In this document: piece by piece, positions 12,321 to 24,286 of the stretch
Layout: the number at the start of each line of letters is the position of its first letter
How positions within the stretch are numbered: the first letter of the stretch is position 1
DNA from: Saksenaea vasiformis B4078
Taxonomy: Eukaryota > Mucoromycota > Mucoromycetes > Mucorales > Saksenaeaceae
NCBI GenBank assembly: GCA_000697055.1
Contig: JNDT01002329.1
Span: forward strand, 186,001-250,000
Reading direction: 5' to 3'
Length of the DNA stretch: 64,000 nucleotides
Notes under the pieces: model-generated
Seen by the model: the letters and a program-made list of their open reading frames with translations, nothing else
The model's database searches: none
Told to the model about the DNA's origin: nothing
Translations under genes and position numbers: made by a program

Positions 12321-14342
12321 ATGTCTGGCCCAACTTCGCCTACGATCGATCGTAACAATCCTCGAGGATTGACTATTGAGCAGCAACGGGAGATCGCAGC
12401 TGCCCAGGCTGCTGCCGCTGTTTCTTCTCAACGCGCAGCTGGTGGGCTTACGTCGTCTTCGCTTTACGTCGGCGAGTTGGATCCGAGCGTGGAAGAGGCC
12501 ACACTGTATCAAACCTTCAACAAAGTTAGCCCCGTTGAAAGTCTTCGTATTTGCCGAGATTCCATTACCAGACGTAGTCTGGGATATGCTTATGTCAACT
12601 TCAAGACCAAAGTCGATGGTAAATTTGAAGATTTGAAAGTTACTCAAGCCATTAATCTTGCGAGCAGGTGAAAGAGCCATGCAAGCGCTTAATTTCAAGT
12701 CGATCAAAGGCAGACCTTGCAGAATCATGTGGTCTCAGCGCGATCCTTCAAAGCGAAAGACGAACAGTGGCAATGTCTTTGTGAAGAATCTTGATCTGTC
12801 GGTGACTCACAAGGCTTTGTATGACACTTTTAGTCAGTTTGGAAGCATATTGTCCAGTAAATTGGCTTTGGATGATAATGGCAACTCAAAGGGCTATGGC
12901 TTTGTCCATTTTGAAACTGAAGAGGCAGCAGAGAACGCAATCCAGAATATGAACGGCGTAACGCTTTACGACAAGGAACTGTAAGTCCTGTGCTATTTCG
13001 CAGTGTTTTACTTACTTCGAGGGTTAGCTATGTTGGCCACCACATCCCCAAAAAGGAACGCCTGCCGCAAGTAGAAGAGACGAAGCAAAGATTCACCAAC
13101 GTTTACGTCAAAAACCTTGTGTTAGATATTGACGAGGAGGAATTAAAGAATCTGTTCATCAAGTTTGGACCAATAGACTCTATCTTGATTCAAAAAGACG
13201 AGTATGGCGCCTCCAAGGGATTTGGATTCATCAACTTTAAGAATTGTGACGATGCCGAAAGAGCTGTGCAGGAGATGCATGACAAGGATTATTTGGGCAA
13301 GCGTCTGTTTGTCTCCAGAGCGCAGAAAAAGGCGGAACGTGAGGACGAATTGCGAAAGCAACACGAGCAAGCAAGATTGGATAAGTTGTCCAAGTATCAA
13401 GGTGTCAACCTTTATATCAAGAATCTTCCCGACGATATGGACGACGACGGATTGCGTGACGAATTCTCTGTGTTTGGCATAATTACCAGCGCAAAAATTA
13501 TGAAGGATGAAAGAGTACGTTACGGTACTATGTTTAAAGGTCATTGCTAATATCCCATTGTTTAGACTGGTGTGTCAAAATGCTTTGGTTTCGTTTGCTT
13601 TACTTCTGCTGATGAAGCGACAAAAGCGGTTGCTGAGATGAACGGCCGAATGTTTTCAGGAAAGCCTATTTATGTTGCTTTGGCTCAAAGGAAGGAGGAA
13701 CGCCGCAGCCAATTGGAGGCTCAAATGTCTCAAAGAAGTCTAGCTGTTCAACCAGTAAGTAAGAAGAGTGCACTTATATCAGGTGGAATGAACCGTTTTG
13801 CTCTGCAGGGATTCCCACCGGCTCCAGTTGCCAACCACATCGCCACGCCAATGTTCGCTGCACCTGCTTTGACTCAACCAAGACCTCCACGATGGTCACC
13901 AGTGCAACCCACTGCTAATCATGCCCCGTCATATCCTGCTTATGCAGCTGCAGTGCCAAATCGACCACCTTACCATGCGGCACCGCGGCCAGAAGTAAAG
14001 CCATCTCCACCGCCTACTATTCCGGAACCCAAACCAGAAGAAAAACAGTTGACACTGGCCATGATAGAATCGTTATCACCAGAAGATCAGCGTCAAATGC
14101 TAGGAGAACGCATTTTCCGTGTTGTGTAAGTTGAAACAGCTGGTTGTAACGAAAACTAATATTGTTGCCGCAGGTATTCGAAATACCCTAACGTAGCTGG
14201 CAAGGTTACTGGCATGTTGTTGGAGATGGATAAAAAAGAACTTGTCTATCTTATTAACAACCGAAGTTTGCTGGAAAACAAGGCAAGAGAGGGTGTCGCT
14301 GCGTTGGAAGAGGCTCAAATGGCCAAAGGAGTATACAGCTAA
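12321..14342 (+). CDS. PAB1: poly(A)-binding protein, cytoplasmic and nuclear
   Basis: Five exons, 12321..12618, 12668..12980, 13028..13514, 13566..14125 and 14174..14342, give 608 residues. Four RRMs follow one another: RRM1 ([11 protein letters not shown], near 46-124), RRM2 ([12 protein letters not shown], near 133-209), RRM3 ([11 protein letters not shown]) and RRM4 ([11 protein letters not shown]). A Pro/Ala-rich linker and a C-terminal MLLE domain follow ([23 protein letters not shown] ... [10 protein letters not shown]). The family coats mRNA poly(A) tails and links them to eIF4G, to deadenylases and to proteins with PAM2 motifs. A 54-bp segment at 13753-13806 begins GTAAGT, ends CTGCAG and is in frame without a stop, so it may be an optional intron; splicing it would shorten the protein by 18 residues. 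Transcription converges on the dehydrogenase gene 440 bp downstream. Confidence 0.95.
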
Positions 14343-14783
14343 ACATCAGGAGAATTCCTATCTGCCCGCTTTTCTTTTCTTTTCTTTTTTTCTTAATGGT
14401 AACTACATATTTGTTTTGCTTGATTACAAAGGATACATTTAAAGTTACGAAACGACGCCGAAACTTCAATACCAAATGTCTCCTGATTCTTTTAGAAATT
14501 TTCTTGGTCGATATGCGCTGTATGAGTTTAAAAGGCTATTTACTAGGCTCATACTAAAGAACTATCACGCTTCTTCTGCAGGATGTATCCCGACAACTTT
14601 CGCCATCTAATGTAAAACAAAAAATTGCATTACAGAGACCTGCCCTTATTTCAAATTAATTCCAGTTGATTTCCCGATTCGCTCAAGATCAACTTTGTTG
14701 GCAACAAAATAAGATTTCCATTAATCACGAGTATCCGATAACTTTGTTGAATAAATGTAAATCATACGCCTTTCAAAGAGGCA

Positions 14784-15580
14784 CTACCACGGCAAGATGT
14801 CGCCTGTGTAACCAAAAAATGTTCCATTTTGCTCCGGCTTCAGGTTTTCTATACGTTCCAAGACATGGGCAATTGACTCTTCAGGAGTAAGAGGAGCTTC
14901 CTTGCCACCCATATCTGTCTGGACCCAACCAGGATGAATCGCCACCACGATAAATTCATCTTTTTCCAGCTCGCAGGCTAATGCTTTGGTGTACATGTTC
15001 AAAGCCGCTTTGGAAACACGATACGCAACGTTGTTGCCGGCAGTGGTGTTCTCGATACATGCAAGTATCGAAGAGATATTGATGATATGACGTACATTGC
15101 GTCTATGTAAACTTGGAAGGAATGCTTGAGTCACATTTGAGGTTCCCACTACGTTGGTGTCGAGCACACTGAGGAAATCGTCACTGGAACTTAAAAATGC
15201 CAAGGTTAGTTGCGGATAGGGGCTCGCCTCTTACTTACGTATTTTGAGCTGTAGCGTTACGTGCACCGCTAATACCCGCGTTGTTGATGAGGATATCAAT
15301 GCCATTGGGTGCAAGTCTATCCACGCGTTCAATCGCGGCCTAACGTGTAAATTTAGCACCTGTCCTTTTTTTAGAAGAAAACTTCCACCTTGATGGAGTC
15401 GCGCTTCGTAGTATCGAGTTCAATAATATCGATTCTATTGTTGTCCTTGGCAAGAAGTTGGAGTTCATTGGAGCTGTCAGGATTGCGTGCAGTAGCGATA
15501 ATTCGATGCCCTTTGGCAGAAAGCTGACGAACAAACTCCAGACCGAGACCTCGCGAAGCACCAGTGACAAGATAAATCAT
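14784..15580 (-). CDS. short-chain dehydrogenase/reductase (C-factor-like)
   Basis: Three exons, 15383..15580, 15239..15339 and 14784..15183, give 232 residues, typical of classical SDRs. The Rossmann NAD(P)-binding motif TGASRGLG is at residues 6-13, NNAG at 85-88, the catalytic Ser at 137/138 (INISS), and Tyr154/Lys158 in AYRVSKAAL. A PGWVQTDMGG loop follows, as in the C-factor/carbonyl-reductase-like subgroup. The TARN segment after the second strand suggests NADP(H) use, but this is weak. The substrate is unknown. The first intron (43 bp) would use a GTTTTC donor, which is unusual; the second uses GTAAGT. The gene converges with PAB1. Confidence 0.9.
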
Positions 15581-16623
15581 TGTAGAAAAGAAAAAGAAAC
15601 ACGGAAAAGAAACGGAGAAACCTCAGGCTCTCTCATATTCTTTTTTCTTGACTTTCCGCCTCGGGTATGATTCAAGCGGTCATTAATGGCTCCGCATGCG
15701 TAACCACACTACGCATTTAGATCAAACAACTAAGATCGAACTGCTGGAAACGGACACTGTTGGTTGCCCCATATTAAACGTTCAGTTTCTTAAACATCTC
15801 GCAAGCAATAACGGTAGCGCTTGAAAATCTTTTACATGCGGGAATGGTTCATATGATGCCTGCGTTCATATATTTGGCAAACCGAAATGTAGCGCCGCCT
15901 TGTGCTGTAATAAAATAATTCAACCCAAATTATCGCAGTAACCGAGGTGCTACGCTGCTAATGTGACTCCTCTTGATCCTATTCACATGCATGTCTATGT
16001 TCTTTACTGTTCTTTGCCCTTCTTTTTTCCCTTGAATGGCAGAAATAGGAAGATGCAAACCACGTGGCGCCGTAGAGACAGTCTGTATCACAACTGAATG
16101 AATATTCTAATAGGTCTAGCTAATAATATGCGCGGTTATAGCAGCGTGTGAATAGTTGGTAACTAAACTAGAAGGGGCAATGATGAAAGCTTCATCGACT
16201 TGTCAAATGACAGGAATATAACATTGCATTACACATTTTCAGGTAAAACAAAAAAAGACCTTATACGGAATGTTGCACCTTGATTACTCACGTTTGTGCG
16301 ACCTTTCTGACTTTACAATCTCTCTGAGCCCCACCTAAGAGTATGTTAACTATTGGAAGACTGCCGCATTTTCGAACATGTCAATAATGGCCATCTTACC
16401 AGTATTGTCACAAGCAATGGAAAACCTTCTTCTTTCAACTTTACAGATCCACCGACGAGAAGTGCCGCCAGAGAGACCGAAGATTAGAGCTGCCCAAAAT
16501 CCCGTATAGTAGTCAGTTGGATAGTGCTCCTCTTCAACTCCTCGTACATATTACTTTTCTAAAAAGAAAAAATATCATTGTCGCAAGCTGACAAAGGTCG
16601 AAGTCCCGCCTACACAGAGCACC

Positions 16624-16997
16624 ATGCATGCAACGGCAACGGCAAATCAAGTGTCGCATACACAGTGGAAGCGCCGCAGACACAGCAATGATCTGCCTGA
16701 AGAGCAGTATCGGTTTTTATTACTTGTAAGCCTTGTTGTTAGATATTTGTATTTACTTTCTTGTAGTTGAACGTCGGAAATGGGGGAACGAATTTCACAG
16801 CTTTTCTCTGTCATAGTAGGCATCAAACACCTATAAGAACGAAGGAGAAAGGCATTTGGACTCGCTTGTTTTTAAATTTATTGGATATTTCGCTGGTTGA
16901 AGCCATCAGCATTAAACTTTGCCATCATCTCAAGATTCCTTTTACCGTGGTTTGCTTTAATACATACGGTCTCGTGTTCGTCGTGTGTTTTTATTAA
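16624..16997 (+). CDS. tentative small two-exon gene, unknown
   Basis: Exon 16624..16725 (34 codons, ending QYRFLLL) is followed by GTAAGC and, 41 bp later, by TTCTTGTAG. The continuation 16767..16997 is in phase and ends at a stop, giving 110 residues. The N-terminal part is basic (QWKRRRHSND) and the C-terminal part hydrophobic. The splice signals are good and phase is kept, but no family is recognised and the second half has an unconvincing composition. Treat it as a possible gene or remnant. Confidence 0.25.
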
Positions 16998-17310
16998 ACA
17001 ATAGCAGTAAAATCAACTTTGTGATATGCGGACACATCTACAATTATCCCCTTGGAATATTGGCGGCCCGGAAAGTAGTAGAAGCAAAATGTGATAGAAT
17101 GATCGGCGAACATTGCACGAATGAACACAGTAGCCATAATAGCGTGAACAAGATGCCTGGCTTGGTTCGCCACCATGGCGCTTGGAATAAGACAGAGGTT
17201 CCTATTCATAACCCGAGACTATTGAACCCTACCTTAAGGTGCCCTGTGCATGAGACAATAAAACTCTCTCTCTCTGACAAATCGCTTGTTCAGATGATAA
17301 GAAGTTATCA

Positions 17311-17400
17311 GTAACGTACTTCAAAGCGCAGAGTGCATCTGGAAGTAATACCGAATAATTTGAAATGAAAGAGAATTCATAGAAAAGTCCAGTAAAAACG
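17311..17400. repeat. family B tail fragment
   Basis: ACGTACTTCAAAGCGCAGAG followed by TCTGGAAGTAA and CCAGTA matches the 3' end of the family B copies near 22530-22610 and 39308-39345. The rest of the element is absent or too diverged to align here. Confidence 0.6.
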
Positions 17401-18721
17401 TCATCTAACTCGACAAAAACATCAGAAGCACTAGATGTAAGGTACAGAAATGATTTATTCGGACTTCATCTCTCCCAGACCTAAACTGTTCTGTCCTGAA
17501 TTTTTAAGCAGGCTCTGCTGTCTAATGTCACGCCGTCTAGAGAAGTGCTGAAGTTTCCAGAAAGTGGGATGGCTTTCCACTGTACAGTAGGGCACGATAC
17601 CGGTTTTAGCCCCTTTGAGTCCCTTCTTTTCCCTCGCACTCCGGGCGGCACTTCAGATCTCCCTAACGTGCAGGATCCTGGCACGTTCTGTAGTGTTATT
17701 TTTAAAAATGCTCTAGTGTTGGTTAATATAGCCAGAATCAACCACTATGAAGGGCGTTTTTGCGGGGCATTGTTCTAAAACCCGAGCATTCACATACACA
17801 TTGATAAATGATACACAACATCATCTCGGGAGTCAAATTGTGCAATGATGAGTAAAATATAGCAATCTAATATTTATCTTATCCTGCTATACGACTAACA
17901 TCGAAGATTATCCAGCGCGTAATAAGAACTGGTAATCGCCTACAAACGGAGAGAAGAACCATTGAGGCACACTGATTTCCCAGCTAAGTTGCATAGAAGC
18001 GGACGCTTCCAGCAATGATAAACAGAAGTAATTGCTTTAAAGGATGTATTTCATATTGTTGGAACAATTAAGACACGCCAGAGTTTCATATTGACTCTCA
18101 ACCTAATGAGAGTACAGTAAGATGAAAAACCGCGTTCACTAACGTTATTTTCATCAGATACGACCAAGATAATATTTGATTGGATTGCTTTCTCAAATTG
18201 TTGAATTCAAATCGTTTGCCACGTGAACATAAACCATGTATCTTTCCACCCGTATACAAAAATAGAATAGATTGGTTTTCCAAATCCATTAGATAATACT
18301 CATTTTCATTCACAATATTGCCGTCTTTATTCAATAGTCTGTACTTGGCGCTTTTGATTAAAAAAGGATAAAGCCGAAGTAATGGACTGAAATGAAGTGT
18401 GCCCGTTTGCGAGACAAAAAGGTATGTGAGAGTGGGAAAAAAGGGCAATGTTATGTTAGAACATATATAACGTTGCAAATTACATTTTCACATTGTATTG
18501 ATCTCATAGGATGAAAATGTTCATTTTGGACGTACGTTTGCTATGCTTACGAATGGATAGTTTACTTTTATGCTCACATTGTCTTCTTTTCTCAATGCCA
18601 TTGATCTCGATGATGCACTAAAACTCCGCAATAAAATTTCTTTTACCGCTGAACCGTTCTCTCACAACTCCGGAAAAGGAGTAAGACAATCTCGATCCGA
18701 CCTTATTGTTCGCCCATTAGC

Positions 18722-21136
18722 ATGACAAGTTGGAGAACGTCGTACGAATTTGACTCTGCTCCAACGCCCGAGGAGGCGGAGAAGCTGGTCAAGCGCATGT
18801 CAACTGGTGCCAATCTCCCTGACCAGGGAACGGGCCATAGCCAGACAAAGGACGAAAAAGTGCTTAAAATTGCGACTTACTCACTGCAGAATTACTTAAA
18901 GGTATTCCTGCAGCGTTTATTGCTTCCTGGTTAATGCTAATTATTCGAAGGAACCTGACTTTGCAGCGGAATTTCTCGAGCGTGGGGGTCTGGAGTCACT
19001 TTGCGAGATCATTAAGAGCACCACAGGCAATACGCTCGCCTACGCTTTAAATTCATTCACTTCGCTTATGGAACATGATTCCGGCTGGGATAATCTATCA
19101 GACGACTTTGTAGCCGACATTGCTCACATCGTAGTGAACGAGGCATTGGTGACCATTTGTCGACCAGCTACTGCAGTACTGATCAAGATCGTATGTGCCG
19201 ATCGAACGTCTTATTCCTCCATTGACTGTTACGGCTACCCTACTATCCACAAAGCATTAGAACGCGAGACGAAACTATTACCGACGTTGGTGCAACGTTT
19301 GCAGAGTCCGGACTATGGCCTGTGTCTCAACAGCTTATCGTTGCTGACTGCTATGCTGAAGCATGTCACTGAAGATCATCAAAGTGAACTCTCAAATGCA
19401 ATTGAGCAGCTAAATACAAGAAAATCGATTCTGGTATAGCTTTATCTATGGTGGATTTTGTTCTGAGACTTTTCTTCCTACCCTAGCGTCTTATGAATGA
19501 TCATCCTTCGGAGGATTTGAAAGAGCATTTGCTCGAGTTTCAATCGGCGTTGATCCAGAATGCGCACAAGCGACGAAGAACACCTGTATCGATGAGCAAT
19601 CCACAACACGTAAAAATGCTTAATGACATTTGGGAAGCCGCAAGTGTTAAAGATGTTGTGGTCCCTGGAGCGCGGAAATGGAAAAAACTTGGATTTTCGG
19701 TATTCACTTGAAGGAGAAAACTTTGATGGCAATTCTCACCAAAGTTCTAGACAGAGGTTCCTCAGCGAGAGTTTGGAAGAACGGGTTTATTTGGATTAGA
19801 AAGGATGCATGGATTTGCTATGAAGAACGAAAATCTGTTTGCAAAGGTGAGTCATTGTTTGTTAACAATGACTTACATCAGATATCATTAGATGATCCTA
19901 GAGCAAATCCATCGCCCTGAAGGGAAACGATGTCCTTTTGCGAAGGCGAGTATTGAAGTTACAGATCTGCTGTGTAGCTACTGGAACATCAATGCAGGAT
20001 GTAAGTAAATGTTATCGCCCTGAAAGGCAGCAGGACCCAACCGTTCATATGGTAGACATCGCGGCGGAATTTGAACAGCCCTTGTTGAATTTTGACCACA
20101 TCCATGGGACAACGCTGCAGTGTTTCTATCGTATATTTCATGACATGGAGGCAACCAGTGCAGATTTTTCAAAAGTTTCTGCACTTGTGCGGAGTCAGCT
20201 TCGATCTGTACTGAAGAGTGAAGGGATAAAGGATATTTATGAGTTTGACCGTGTCATGCTTGGCACGCCATATCAAGTGATTCGTGACAGACGTCTCAAG
20301 GAACTCGAATGGGCAGATGATCTACTAGGCAGAGAAGCTATCAGGTAAAGAAGTAACCAACGGTGGTGGAAAAAGAGCTAATGGAAATCGGTAGAAATCT
20401 TCGTGCACGCCTTAATAAGCAATCGTACGAGTTTATTAAGAAACAACGAATCAGCTGTTTATTATTAGGTGCATGGTTTCCATGTCCTTTGTCAGCCCAG
20501 CGCATGGTGTCTTCTGCAGCAACTGTTGCGCCAAACGCAACGAATGCAAGTAGCACAACAGGAACCAACTCACCGTTAGGAATCATGGGCCCTGCGCTTG
20601 GTTCCGGAACAACATCTGCGTCCGTGGGAAAGCGCTGGCGCTATTACAAATTGAGTCCCTCCAAAAAATCACTGCAATATGGCGACTTCGCAGAAAAGAA
20701 CCCACCTGTGTTCCGCAGCTGCGAAAATTTGCCCAACAAGGTCGACCTTAGCTTAGTCACAGAGATCAAGTCTCTAAGGAAACAGTCAAACGCCAGCGTC
20801 ATGACACATCCGTCGCAAATGATGTCTATCAGTGACAACACATCACTTGCCTTTGGGCTCTACGGCGATAGATCGGTGGCCCCTCTCGCGGAGTTTATTT
20901 GTTCTTCATCTGCACAAGCATCCGAGTGGAAAGATGGTTTTAGCATGCTACTTGACAAAGGGATCACAAGCAAGGACACGGCCGAATATTTGCATGCTTT
21001 GACCGAAATTGGTGTCAAGGTCAAACTCTTGCAGATCGCTGGTGATCGCGTCGAAGTTCCACATAGCGCCTTGGAAATACCATCAGTTCCTGCTGGTCTT
21101 GGTTCTGGATTTTTCTATGACGCCGAATACGCATAA
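18722..21136 (+). CDS. ELMO/CED-12-like engulfment and motility protein
   Basis: Seven exons, 18722..18901, 18951..19433, 19487..19699, 19751..19846, 19892..20000, 20056..20344 and 20395..21136, give 703 residues, close to metazoan ELMO1 (about 727). The N-terminal half is an armadillo-like helical region (LERGGLESLCEIIKSTTGN). An ELMO domain follows near 285-440: KWKKLGFSTEVPQREFGRTG, RCPFAKASIEVTDLLCSYWN, then QPLLNFDHIHG. A helical linker (YEFIKKQRISCLL) leads to a PH domain (KRWRYYKLSPSKKSLQYGDF) at about 480-660. The C-terminus lacks an evident Pro-rich SH3 ligand. In animals and Dictyostelium, ELMO with a DOCK protein forms a guanine nucleotide exchange factor for Rac; a role in actin or polarity is inferred here. 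Introns are 45-55 bp and every joint restores family text. Confidence 0.92.
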
Positions 21137-21347
21137 ACAACTATCAAATCAAACATTTAGATATCCTATTCTTTTCTTATTGGTCAGCGACAGATCGCCA
21201 ACTTCCCAGTCCCTTGTTGTCACGATGACAAGACTTTTTCTGTCAATGGAAGACACAAATTGTACCCGGGTTTTGTGTCTGTAGAAGCCAAAAGAAAAAA
21301 AATCATACGTTCTTTGCTAGGTTTCCAATTAAAAACTATAAACGCTA

Positions 21348-21407
21348 TACTGCTTATTGAACTACTTTCTTTATTTTTTACGTTACTCTAAATAAATCTT
21401 GCGTCCA
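21348..21407. repeat. element A terminal segment, solo end
   Basis: TACTGCTTATTGAAC, then TTTTTTACGTTACTCTAAA and TCTTGCGTCC, reproduce the element A end. The interior and the opposite end are not clearly recognisable in the following 200 bp. Confidence 0.6.
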
Positions 21408-21892
21408 TCAAGAGTTCACTTTGCGCTAAGCAAAGATTGGACATGCGTCAGAGTATCAATTAACTTGCATGAACTTGGACCCTCAACAATGGGTATGGAA
21501 CTTGTTCGAGCAGTATAAAAAAATAATTTGTAGTTATTCATGAAGTTTAGCCTGTAGGCGAAGAACCAATCAAAGAAAAAGCTTTCAAAAGTGTAACGTT
21601 TCATAACTGCAGACATTGTCGGCTTTCACTCAATGGAACCTTTAAAACAGCCAAAATTCCACGAGGAGATGTGCACTTTTGTCCCTCCTCTCACTGTACA
21701 ATAGTTTTGTTCTCGCATGCTATCCGCAATGAAGTTACCGTACGTTATTTGCAATTAGAAATAAAGGACATCAGATGATCATCAAGCTGCTCCATAGACA
21801 AATACTTACACTGAGGTAACAGTAGAGAGAATCCTCATAATCAACTTCCGCTAGAATATCGCCAAAAAAAAAATGAGGAAGAGTCAGATGAA

Positions 21893-22620
21893 TTATACTG
21901 AGTGTGTGTGTGAGACAACGTTTACGTACTTTGAGCGTGGGCATAAAGCACCAACACGGCCAAGACGGTTCGGGACAGCGATCATGCAGCCTAAATGGCA
22001 TACAAAAAAATGAGTGATCCTGGATATGTAATAAAAAGTTGACATCCGTACCGGGGATGTTTGTACCAACAGAGTCAAAGAAGAAGAAAAAAAAAGGAAA
22101 AAGAAGTGCTCGCTTTAAATATGCATCACTTTCCGTTATCTGAGACATCCTTTTTGTATGAGATAAAAGGAACCTATCCTTAACACACTTTTTGCATGAG
22201 ACGACGGAATCCTGTTTCTGAGACACCGTTTTTATGAGTCAAAAGAACCCGATCACTGATTCACCCCTTTGCATGACATAATGGTACCCTATCATCGACA
22301 CGCCTTTTGTGCGAGATAAAGAACACCGTACCTTTCACACACACTTTGCATGAAATAAAAAGATCTGATCACTGATACGCCTATCTTTAACACGTTATTG
22401 CACGAGACAATGAAACCCTGTCTCTGACGCATGTTTTGCGTTAGATAATGGAAAGCTATCCGTGACACAAACACAACATGGAAGAGTATGACACGCAAAT
22501 CATAACGTCGGATGAACGTAAAAATACGTACTTCAAAGCGCAGAGTTTATCTGGAAGTAACGCCGAATTATTTCAAATAGACGCAAAGTCACGGGAAAAA
22601 TCCAGTAGTTTATTGCTGTT
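21893..22620. repeat. repeat family B, copy 1
   Basis: About 0.7 kb. The first roughly 440 bp are nearly identical to 38640-39090. It starts after a short GT run, contains GACGGTTCGGGACAGCGATC, then a G/A-rich stretch, then a degenerate tandem array at about 22128-22470. The array unit is about 38 bp and is recognised by TTTTTGCATGAGAYRA recurring at 22151, 22189, 22229, 22267, 22304, 22343, 22394 and 22433. It ends with ACGTACTTCAAAGCGCAGAG. The shared text lets a spurious identical open frame begin in both copies; it is not a gene. Confidence 0.85.
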
Positions 22621-22644
22621 TTAATATTGGTAACATGTTCATGA

Positions 22645-24286
22645 TCACCATCCAAATAAAATCTCTTTCAAGCTGTGTAATAATCCTGGTTTCTGTTTCT
22701 CGTAGACGCCCGGAGGAAGAGCAGTTGTCTTCTTGTCTGATTTTTCTGCGGATACTCCCTGAATTGGTTGCTTCAGTGCATTTACATGGCTCGCTGGAAC
22801 CAGCACCAAGCCAAGCATGTATCCCTCTGGCATGATTTTGCCATGATCTTTTAATGCTTTTCGGGCAGCGTCAGCCGTTCTGTACGTCACGGTGATCCAA
22901 GATCCTCGGGAGCGTTGGTGCTCAATAATTTCACCGTGTTTTGCAAGATGCTCAAGGACAGATGAAACGTATTCCAGTGGGAAGCCGAAAACGTTGACCG
23001 TTGAGGATTCTTCTCCATTTTGCATAGAAGGCAGAATAACACTAGCATGCTTGCATAAGCCCACCATGGCTTCTATCAAACAAAAAAAAAAGATACACTT
23101 ACTTGTCATTGTCTAATGTATAGGCGGGGGTATTTACAGGTTCTTTTTTTGGTGGGATAATAGTGCATGGGTTGACTCCCACATCCCACATTGACAGCAC
23201 CGGCGGCGCATTGCACTCCTCTTCTGAATAATGACGATATCCAAAGCTCCCCTCCTTCGTCGCAAACACACCTGTTTCGGGTATCTTTGATCGTTTGTTG
23301 CTAGTTTTCTCACTTAATGCAAGGAATTAGCCGGGTTACATCAGAACTAATCCACTAAACAAACTTACATTGATCGGTTAATATCATCGAGTAAACGTTT
23401 CCGGCTGTCTCCTTTGTAAGGTGACTAAAAAGGGATTTACACTTTAATGCCAACACGAATAGCGATAGTAGACGCCGCTGCTTATTACCTGCCCACTTCC
23501 AGTCAAAAATCCCGGTAGTACTTTTGGTTCTTCCCAGAACGGTCTATGTGCCACCTCAATTCCTGACCTTGCATTCTCATCTGTGGATTTTAAGAAACCG
23601 CGAGGCTTATACTGAGAGCTACCGTGATATCGATCGTTTCCTTTATGACGGTCACCGCCCAAGAAAAAGCTGGGAGGAATGGCGATTTGCTGTGTGCCGT
23701 TGGGTCGAATGATGTAATGTGGTACTTTAGAATCTGGAAATGCTGACTTCAGATCCAAAAGAGCATCTCGTTGTGGTTGTGCCTGCTGTTGATTTTGATT
23801 GGAAAGATTACTGCCAAATGATCCAAAGCCAGTTGATCCAAAAGACGTTGTCGCTGGTTGCTGTGCAGACGATGCCTGTTGTGTCCCAAAACCTCCAAAT
23901 GCGGTCGACGTAGATGTAGTTTGTGGAGCAGTGGTGCTTTTTAGCGCGCCAAACCCTCCAAAGGTCGAAGAAGCAGGAGTGGTTTGTGATTGCTGAGTAC
24001 CAAACCCCCCAAATGTTGAGGAAGCCGGGGTAGGCTGCGAACTAGCAGCGGCAGATTGCTGAGTGCCGAATCCTCCAAAAGTTGAAGAAGAAGAAGAGGC
24101 AGCTTGTGAAGTCGTTTGTTGAGCGCCAAATCCTCCGAAGGTCGAAGAGGTGGGCGCGCCTTGTTGGGTGGTCGCAGTGGCCTGACCGCCAAATCCACCG
24201 AATCCAGTGGCAGTAGATGTAGGTTGTTGGAAGGTTGAGGGTTGATTTTGCTGAGCCCCGAAGGAAGGTGTGAAGCCGGTAGCCAT
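22645..24286 (-). CDS. NUP53: FG nucleoporin Nup53/Nup35 with MPPN-type RRM
   Basis: Four exons, 23489..24286, 23369..23424, 23103..23312 and 22645..23041, give 486 residues. The first about 190 residues form an FG region with repeated TFGGFG and GFGS units separated by Gln/Thr/Ser. An atypical RRM near residues 365-440 starts TVNVFGFPLEYVSSVLEHLA and includes RGSWITVTYRTADAARKAL. The last residues, LKEILFGW, match the membrane-binding amphipathic helix ending in FGW at the C-terminus of Nup35/Nup53. The protein belongs to the inner ring of the nuclear pore, binding Nup155/Nup170- and Nic96-type partners. The N-terminal GLFG-like block is longer than in animal Nup35 and resembles fungal versions. 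The last intron uses the acceptor ATGCTAG; nearer AGs break the frame. Confidence 0.92.

Larger units (their letters stand above)
15581..18721. other. intergenic, repeat-bearing
   Basis: About 3.1 kb with no confidently recognised gene. It holds one tentative two-exon frame (16624-16997) and a family B tail fragment at 17311-17400. A minus-strand frame at 18098-18478 of 126 codons is AT-rich and has no recognisable domain. No tRNA-like cloverleaf was found. Confidence 0.5.
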
